A stretch of 64,000 bases of DNA from Adiantum capillus-veneris (Eukaryota > Streptophyta > Polypodiopsida > Polypodiales > Pteridaceae): the NCBI GenBank assembly GCA_014529385.2, contig CM043971.1, forward strand, positions 91,437,340 to 91,501,339. The letters are read 5' to 3'. Both the position numbers and the translations under genes were made by a program. Below are positions 55,547 to 64,000 of this stretch, piece after piece. The notes beneath the pieces are model-generated. The model searched no databases. It was not told where the DNA came from and saw only the letters and a list, made by a program, of their open reading frames with translations. The stretch's first letter is position 1, and every line of letters starts with the position of its first letter.

Positions 55547-55819
55547 TTATAGGAAAGCTTCACTCACTTGGGAGTCAATTGAAGCATCATGTAGCAAGTG
55601 CAATGCATCCCATCTCCCAAACCACTTCTTTATGTCTTGCATCCATCCCGTGCTCAAGTTCTTGCTTTTATGCATCTTTTGAACTTTTTTGATTGCTTCC
55701 CATGCAATTGTAGGAAGTCGATGTGAGGGATTTTGACGCATCTTTATCATGTACTCCACAACCCTTTCCATGCCCATAACCTCAATTGGAAGAGATCCCA
55801 ACTCAAGAAGTAGGAGCAT
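55547..55819 (-). CDS. unknown short ORF, doubtful
   Basis: 90 codons on the minus strand from an ATG at 55819: hydrophobic start, basic middle (K-K-V-Q-K-M-H-K-S-K) and an aromatic end (W-M-Q-D-I-K-K-W-F-G-R-W). Composition is protein-like, but no domain was recognised and no upstream exon is visible. Confidence 0.25.
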   Translation of the reverse strand: MLLLLELGSLPIEVMGMERVVEYMIKMRQNPSHRLPTIAWEAIKKVQKMHKSKNLSTGWMQDIKKWFGRWDALHLLHDASIDSQVSEAFL

Positions 55820-56640
55820 AAATGGTTTTTGTGTTTTAACTTTTTTTTGTGTGCTTTTTACGCTATTTTTAGCTTTTCATGCTTTTTGGCGTTTTTGAAA
55901 CGCGATGTGCTTTTTAGGATGACCTAAACATAAAAGTATTAATTTTAGTCTCCGTCGAATTTAAAAATGACCACCCATAGAAAAAACAAGACTAGAAGGG
56001 ATTTTACGGGAATTATTTTTATAAAAAGTAGTATCTTAAATACGTCGAGCAGTAAAGGAAAGTCATAATTATGTCGGGACATCACGGTGCGGCATAGTCT
56101 AGTCACGGTCTCATTAGTTGGCCGGATATTGTTCAATTGGTCAGTTTTACTGTAAAAATTGAATGGTAAGTGGGAGAGTTGACTATCAAAAGCTGTGGCA
56201 TGGATTTAGCAAAGTGCCCAAAAGCTTGCAACTAATTCAGGCTGAGAAGGTAGCACTAGTTTTTGGCTTGGGGCTCACTCCAGCTTTGTCCAGTGCTTAT
56301 AAATTCATCTGCAGTGCTCAGTTTTCAGTGCCGTCTGTTGCATCTACTACCGTAAGGCAATACATATCTATTATACGGAGTGGTGCAATCTCTTCATCAC
56401 CATCTCCATAAGCTCTTCTCTCTCGTTTATGGGAAGAAGAAGAAGAAGAAGAAGAAGAAGGATACTCTCTCTCTACTTACTTACTATCTCCTCTCTCGTT
56501 TCACGGTGTATGTGCTCTCTGAAAGCTCTTGTGGTGGAAACCTCTACGTAGCTCTCATCACCACTCTCTTGCGGCAAAGCTAGAAGATTTTTGACAGCCC
56601 CTAATCAATTCTAAAGCACGGTGAGAAGCTCTAAACTCCA
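55820..56640. other. non-coding, promoter- or LTR-like
   Basis: AT-rich left half. A TATA-like TATAAAT at 56298-56304 is followed by a leader with an (AAG)n tract at about 56430-56460 and CT-rich DNA. This layout resembles the promoter part of an LTR, but no matching second copy is present. Confidence 0.35.
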
Positions 56641-58000
56641 TAGCCATCATCATCTCTCTCTCTCTATGTCGTATTTCTGAGTAGATACCCTCTCGGTGAT
56701 TTTTTTTCATATATGAGTGTATGTATGGATTTACCGAGTGCGTATGAAGTTACCCCATGATTATTTTATCATGTTTAATACAATGATTTATGCACACGAT
56801 GTGTTTATGATCACGTGCGTGCATAAAAAGCGCTTTTTGTTTCACGTCAGAGGAGCGATAAGAACACTGTTTTGGTCATAACTCACAAACATTATGAATC
56901 AGCTCGAACCCTTTAAACCAGAGATAAAACACATCATTTAGAACATTTTATCACTTTGGTGTCATGTGAAAATCACGCATAAACAAAGAGATATGGTCAA
57001 AAAACAGCTTGCTACCCACTGCGCAGTCAAAATTTGGACCCCATGCTCCTTGGAGAACCACTATATAGATTCACCAGATGGCCAAACCCATTTAGCCAAT
57101 TGAAAATATTGATTAAACTTGATGATAAATGTATTTAGGTATTCGTTATCACCTTGGGTATGCAGTTATTAATCATTTCATAACCAGGTTTACCTACGCG
57201 TGTAGAGGTGCTACCAAGGGGAAGTACCATATGACGTCATGAGTTGACCGAGCTGTTTATGTATGATTTATGGTTTATTTTGGTGAGTTGATTTCAAGTA
57301 TTAGATGTCCATAAACTCATGTGAGGGTATGTGCTTAGTCAACCCGAACTTCATAGGCAGATATGAATAAAGTGGGTTTCTTTCTGTGTTATCGTTTGTT
57401 GTATGAGTATCAAATGGGCAAAGTGATGTGAGTGTTAGTCTATATTATGGAGCTTGATGCATTGGTTTGAGGTCAAACACTTTCATTTGCATGTTATGTT
57501 ATGCTCCCAAAAATGGCAAAAAGTTGTTTCTCACATATGTGTGAAGTTATGGTTTATGGTCAACCTAAGGGTCTGAGCTGTTTTGCATCATGTTTAGGGT
57601 GATGGAATGATATCACATAATGTAGGAACCTTATGGATAAATGTGAATGCCTCATGTGCATGGGTATGGTTGCTTTCCATCTTTCCAGGTCAAAACTATC
57701 TCTATGTGCTACAGAGGTGAAGTACAGTATAATGCATGAACTTTACATGATTAGATGTTGTCAAAATTGGATCTTTATATCATGTTTAGTTTTTGGTCGG
57801 ACTTGTTTTATGCATAGAAAGCTCATGTCCTTAAGGGCGATGCATGTGGACTCCGATTGAGTGCAATAGATATGTCAAACTCCAAGTATGGGAGTTGGTT
57901 CAGTACATATCAAGAGGACCTTGTCGCCCAAGCATCTCGTTTGAAGAGTCTATCCATTGTGGCTGTTGCTCAATGACTGGGAGTTCATTCAAATCCCAAT
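56641..58000. other. no supported gene
   Basis: No frame with recognisable coding content, long repeat or RNA gene was seen. Confidence 0.45.
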
Positions 58001-59838
58001 GACAAGCCATCCCTTCAATTGTCACCCTTATTCCCTGTCTTGCCCGGGTTTACAAAGACTTTTCCACCTCTCCCCAACTATCCAATCATGAAGCCATGGC
58101 AAGAAGATCCACTGCCCTACTGATAGCCCACCATTTTTCTCCCATTTTTGCACTGCAATACCCTAACTTGCCCTGGTTTACAATGAAAAAGCTCAACTGT
58201 GGGTGGATGTGGAGAGATGTCAATTCTTCACGATGAATGCAGCTTGGCAATCCAGAGCAAGGATAGCGGTTGAGAAGTGGCAAGCTCTTTTAGAAGAGGA
58301 GGGGGAGAGGAGAGCTGCATCAACACAAGGCCATGGCGAGCTGCAACATCACCTGCTCTACCTGCTTGTGCTCGTGCCATTTATAAGAGGGGGAAAAAAG
58401 GCTTGCAATGGTAGTCCTCGACGCTCTTCCCGTGCTTCCCTATGGAGCATGCATGGAGAACCTTCATAGTACCACGGTGTAACTACCTCCGCAACCCCCA
58501 ATCATGAATTTTTGAAATCGCATGATGTGCCACCGAGCCCCGTCATTATCCCCCACTTTGTCCGCCGGCCCCACCTCATCCATTGTGGCTTGCCTCATCA
58601 CCTTGCCATGTCGACACTCCGTAGCCCCCCAACGCGCACCCTGATTTATGTCTTGTAGTGGGCAACCCCGCCGCCATGTGATTCGCAATGCGTCCAACAG
58701 AGATGCCCTTGCTCCCCGCGCCCCACTCGTGCATCGTCGATGCCATCAAATGGGCTTGTCACCATCCCAAGTAAATAGTCTTGAGGTACGGAAGGCGCCA
58801 TCTAGGGTTCAGACGGAGCAACAGTATATGCCTATTGGCGGACCAAGCAAGCACTAAAGCCCACATGGTCTTTAATGAAGACCTTGTCATGGGATCGACA
58901 GCCTGGAAGATGCACACAGATTTCGAGGAGATAAAAAGGCCAACAAAAAAGTGGCACAATAGGTCCCCCCAAATTTGAGCTCGAGCATGCCCCGTGGGAG
59001 CCCAATGCCTTAACCACATTTGGGCATGGCTTTTGGTGTCCACAAAGCATAAACATTAATATGTAAAGTCAACTTCTGTAGCCAAAAGTAAACCAGGACA
59101 AAAAAAAAAAAAAACAAGAACAAGCTTGAAAAAATTGGACGATCGGCTTTCTCTCGAATCTCCCACATGCAGATGGTCACCACCGTTCCCATGATGGGGT
59201 CTTTATTAAAGACCTCGTGGGATTTAGTAATGAGCACTTTTGTAGGGTGAAGTGTGGACTGAGTAGATTGGACGCAGGTCAACCTTGAAACAAAGGAATT
59301 GTTGCCAGTTAAGCTATGTTGATTCGTTAATGGAAGACTCGTCGGTTTAATTGATTCTTTCCTCCGTCTCTTGTGAACGAGTAAGGAAGAGGCAGGTGAA
59401 AGAGCACCCACCCGTCGTCGGTTCGTCGTAACCGCCTCATTAGGATATGACACGGGGTTCCTTCCAAGGGCGGATCTACAGCTTGGAGCATCGAGTGCAA
59501 GGCGAGGAGAACCTAGGCCATCCAATCTTGTCGATGGGTGAACTAGGGGGAGTGAACTAAAACTATATAGTTAAATTACACCTCCCATGGCATGATGTGT
59601 GTGATATTATGATAGTAAGGCATTTGCTTAGCAAATTGAGGGTAATAGGTTTGAATCCCTCACCTTGGAATGACGTTGAACTAGGATTGAACTGTGCGTC
59701 ACCTCCCCGTCCCCTCTCAGTTTACCCCTAGTTCCAAACAATCCAGATTCTCCCCGCCTCAAGCTGATTGATGAGTGCCAAAGATCCCCCTGGGGGACCC
59801 CATGTCATGTATTGATGAGGCTTAGCCCATGTTTATGG
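58001..59838. other. GC-richer non-coding stretch
   Basis: Several overlapping frames up to 171 codons exist on both strands, but none has a coherent domain, and the longest runs through a poly-T segment. A14 is at about 59101-59114. Confidence 0.4.
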
Positions 59839-59840
59839 AA

Positions 59841-60057
59841 CGGGTTTAGAGGAGGCCCCAAGAGGCACTTGTAGAAGGCCTCCAAATTTGGAAAAGCTAC
59901 CCCATACACCCAATACCTTCACTCAAGGAGCACCTCTTTGACGGGTTTAGAGCAGGCCCCATAGAACAAAAAGAGGCACTTGTAGAAGGCCTCCAAATTT
60001 GGAAAAGCTACCCATACACCCAATATACCTTTGCTCAAGGAGCACCTCCTTGACGGG
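59841..60057. repeat. ~100-bp tandem duplication
   Basis: 59841-59941 and 59942-60057 share CGGGTTTAGAG, GGCACTTGTAGAAGGCCTCC and AAGGAGCACCTC. The second copy has about 13 extra bases (CATAGAACAAAAA region). Confidence 0.9.
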
Positions 60058-60597
60058 TGGTGGCAAGTCAAAGCTAAAATTTTGTCTCTATTTTGGGGTG
60101 TCTTCAATGTGTTCAGGGATCTACAATAAGCACTCAAGGATATGGGGCACTGAACATTTTGTTTTAAGAGCCAGGTCGCACCAGGGAAGGGAGGGAGGAG
60201 TGGGGGGAGAGCACAATATATATCAAGAAAAAGCGAGAGACAAGCCAGGAAAGGTGAAGGCGAACATTATCCTTGCTAGCGCTGGGAGCATGAGGGTATT
60301 GAGCTATAGTTCAGGGAGCCATCTCCTCTCCTTGTTTGTAGAGTAGCTTCACCCAACTAGAAGCTGACTAATCATCACCATTGACCCTTGAAAATTCTTT
60401 GTCTCATAGCTATGCGACCAAGGCCGTTTCCTTCCTCCCACTGCCTGTAAGAACCCTGGAGACTGGCTTCAGAGATCCACCTCCCTCCCACCCTATATAT
60501 AGGCTATATGGCTCTTAGTCCTAGCCTAGTACGGATCCCCAATCCACATCTAAACCGTTTAGGCCCTTGGCCTAGGTCCGTGACCCCCTGGGTTTCC
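60058..60597. other. no supported gene
   Basis: Contains a purine-rich stretch at about 60180-60210 and a TATATATA at about 60494-60503. No coding domain was recognised. Confidence 0.4.
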
Positions 60598-60858
60598 CTT
60601 GGCCTTACGTTACTTCCCCCTTGGAGAAGTGTTTTTGTCCTCAAAAACAAAAGTGGTGATAGCATCATAAAGAACACTAATGTTTTCGGCAGTGGCATCC
60701 CTCATGGATCTAATTGTCCTTTGGACTGGAACACGGTTGAGTAGGAGGTTCAATGAAATCAAGAAGAGCATCTTGATGTTCCACATTGTTGTCCCTTTGC
60801 CACCGTTTTGTAACTGGACCATAAACAACATAGCGTATAGACTTCGTTTAGAACTCAC
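60598..60858 (-). pseudogene. possible gypsy polyprotein end, weak
   Basis: An 82-codon minus-strand frame ends F-V-F-E-D-K-N-T-S-P-R-G-K, which resembles the F-x-E-D-K/Q-N-x-x-x-x-G ending of some plant gypsy polyproteins. Upstream residues show no confirming domain. Confidence 0.25.
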
Positions 60859-62116
60859 TTGAGCATGCTAAACGAGTTATCATAACTACCGTGTTTCCCG
60901 ACCGTTTACAGACATTCCTCCAAAGTGACTAGTAAACAAGGGTCACAATTCTGTGTATTATTATTGATTTTAGAAGCAACCATCTTGGTTAACTGCAGTG
61001 AGCTGATCTACAAGCACCCAACCGAGCCATGACCTCTATTGGTGATTGATAAATCTACAATTAATCGCATAGAGATAATGCACATAAAGTGTAAAATGCT
61101 TTAGAAGCTACTATTGTCATGAATGTGCATGCCGCTCCAAATCAGTCTTTGCTAAACACTAGGGCCCATAACACCTAGTGTGCATGCATTTAGCAAAAAA
61201 CAAATCTGAACCTGCATATCCATAATTGTACTTGCCAATGCTTATGACAAATGTTATGCTCACGGCTCATGGGAAAAGAACTAAATACTTTTATGTGAAA
61301 ACCGTGCCATCATATTTGGACCATAATAGAATGTGAAAATTCATCACATCTAGGTACTAAATGAACTAGTTCATTAAAAGAACATAAATGTGCGACGTAT
61401 ATAAACAACCATCCATTAATGTTGTTGAACAATACTTGTAGTAATCTTAACAAGTCTTGCTAACTATCTGACAATTTATGGCACTGAGATTGTTCCTGAT
61501 ACAATGTGCACATAATTCAAGTAATGGGCACCAGTGTCAATCCCAGAGACTCATATTCTCCACATGTGAAATATGTCTCATACAAGGATGTCCGGGAAAA
61601 TGACATCCTTCAAGTACAAAAGGTATGTATGTGCGGAGATAATTGTAAACACTCAACGACATGAGTGAGAGGGACCCTTGTTATCCTTGCTCCACACTAA
61701 CTTAACTGAACTCCTTGATTCCTACACCATCTCCCTCCTCTTGTGACAACATGTGCCAAACAAAACCCTACATGTAGGTCCATAACTGCATAATGCATAA
61801 ATGTATTTTGGACATTATGGCCCAAAATACTTTGCTCCTACATGATCGTGTCATGTCTTTGAAGAGCAAAAAGGATGAACATAGAAGCGTATACATCTTA
61901 CTTGGAAAGAATCAATCAAAAAATATTCATAAATGAGATAAAATCAAATAAAATGCGTACCTGGCGGTTGAACATAGTGTTCACTTACCCGTAGCCAAAT
62001 GCACATTCCCAAATTTCCTACCTGCAAAGGCCTAGGAAACCTAATTGAAGGATTAATGAAAATCAAGCAGTAACCGGTTGAACTCGTGCCAGTGGCCACG
62101 CAACATGACGGTCAAC
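60859..62116. other. no supported gene
   Basis: AT-rich. No repeat or coding signal was seen. Confidence 0.45.

Positions 62117-63067
<951 letters not shown>

Positions 63068-63108
<41 letters not shown>
63068..63108. repeat. (CT)n microsatellite
   Basis: About 41 bp of CT. Confidence 0.97.
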
Positions 63109-63109
<1 letters not shown>

Positions 63110-63242
63110 AATTTTTTTCCTTAGTGAACACACAATGATCAAACATTGGGAACCCTTGTGCGCAAAGATTCATTTTTTGTCAATCCCTTAGTATATCCAC
63201 AAACACAACTCGATCAAAGATTGTGATCCTTGAGAAATAGAG

Positions 63243-63244
<2 letters not shown>

Positions 63245-63301
<57 letters not shown>
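63245..63301. repeat. (CT)n microsatellite
   Basis: About 57 bp of CT in the leader of the ORF at 63521. Confidence 0.97.
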
Positions 63302-63304
<3 letters not shown>

Positions 63305-63520
63305 TTTTGACCTAGTAGATAGTAGTTCACTCTTTTGATCATAACTTCTTCATCCGAACTCTGATTTGGGTGATCTATAGCCTCAATAGAAGAGCACGAT
63401 GCCCTCTATGCATTCATGTAGAGAAAAAAAAAATCAGAGTTATGGAAGGTGTTTTTGTAGCAGCATTTTTGAGGTGAACAGGTTCAAGAAAGTTGACTCT
63501 CATCTCTTATTTTACATACA

Positions 63521-64000
63521 ATGTCTTTCGACACTCGCAAGGGTTCTTCTTCTTCAAAAAGGTCCGCAACCATTGTGAAAAATGATCCAAAATCTCCTAA
63601 GTGTGGAGATAGCAACACAACTACCCAACCAACAATATCAGAAACCATGATCATGACATACTTGGTATCGTTGCAAGAGACCGTAAACAAATAAGAGAAA
63701 GATTTACAGGCACTTACAATGGAGAATGGCACACTAAGGGTACTTTGGTTGAAAATGAGAATCTCAAGAGGACACTTGAGATGCAAACAACACGTTTGAT
63801 GCAACTTGAAGAGGAAGTCAAGTAATGTAAACTCTCTCTTGTGGACTTGAATGCTTTGAAGGAGCGCATGAGCAAAGTAGAGCATGACCATGTATTGAAA
63901 GAGGAGAAATTTGACACCATGAGCCGGGATGTATACGACGTGAAAAATGTATGCACAAACAAGTCTTGGGCTGATGTATGTGGTAACAATGTGGTTCCTA
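63521..64000 (+). pseudogene. retroelement ORF1-like coiled-coil protein, continues past the right edge
   Basis: From ATG 63521 the frame reads M-S-F-D-T-R-K-G-S-S-S-S-K-R-S, then I-S-E-T-M-I-M-T-Y-L-V-S-L-Q-E, a TAA at 63692, and a heptad-rich helix. After a one-base shift near 63738 it continues L-V-E-N-E-N-L-K-R-T-L-E-M-Q, another TAA near 63823, and K-S-W-A-D-V-C-G-N-N at the edge. A short disordered start, coiled coil and S-W-A-D-V motif resemble ORF1 of plant LINEs or a gag-like leader protein. The deciding C-terminal region lies outside the window. Confidence 0.4.

Noticed and set aside
59010-59525. 171-codon minus-strand open frame
   Set aside because: It runs through a poly-A/poly-T stretch, has no coherent domain, and overlaps other equally long frames on the opposite strand. 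It looks like a chance frame.

Overview
The window looks like repeat-dense intergenic DNA from a land plant with a large genome. The grounds are Ty3/gypsy chromovirus elements with a C-terminal chromodomain, Ty1/copia elements, primer-binding sites matching the plant initiator-tRNA-Met type (TGGTATCAGAGC), and a plant-style DLNGLL-type HAD/NIF phosphatase domain. The many 50-100 bp GA/CT tracts and the element style would fit a fern or another seed-free plant, but that is a guess. No bacterial, organellar or CRISPR-like feature was seen, and no rRNA or tRNA gene was recognised. Nearly every coding region is broken by stops, frameshifts or deletions.

Layout: 1-3269 is the 3' end of an LTR element (coiled-coil ORF remnant, G20 polypurine tract, 965-bp LTR). 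3.5-5.2 kb holds two dinucleotide tracts, a degenerate telomere-like stretch and a minus-strand copia gag remnant. 5850-14518 is a full-length minus-strand chromovirus (element A) with two ~1.62-kb LTRs flanked by the direct repeat ATCTTT; a piece of an unrelated gag replaces its zinc knuckle and protease start. 15.1-16.3 kb has a putative minus-strand LTR with PBS and a transposase-like remnant. 16351-26137 is a plus-strand sister (element B) without a 3' end. Its gag is split by a complete copia element (19185-22910) with a perfect ATTAC target-site duplication. 26.1-30.4 kb is a different gypsy remnant (D) lacking reverse transcriptase, with an unusual 3' ORF (aspartic-protease-like region followed by WVPK-like repeats).

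31.4-35.4 kb is the only region that reads like a spliced host-type gene: coiled coil, RING-like finger, acidic linker, FCP1/NIF (HAD) domain and charged tail. One 695-bp intron is filled with TATGCTAGTTAGCATA-like palindromes, and a ~1.4-kb array of the related perfect palindrome TATGCTAATTAGCATA lies just downstream. A minus-strand transposase-like pseudogene (37.1-38.2 kb) converges on that array.

40376-53259 is a third, plus-strand chromovirus copy (element C), the best preserved for PBS, polypurine tract and chromodomain. Its RNase H is split by a ~3.5-kb insertion carrying dispersed GC-rich palindromes, and its two LTRs differ in the copy number of a 76-bp minisatellite. The remainder (53-64 kb) is mostly non-coding, with microsatellite modules, a ~100-bp tandem duplication, weak coding remnants and, at the right edge, a coiled-coil retroelement ORF1-like remnant that runs out of the window.

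The gag-pol remnants belong to selfish elements and do not form a pathway. A, B and C are copies of one family at different stages of decay and nesting, which allows their breakpoints to be read by comparing them with each other.
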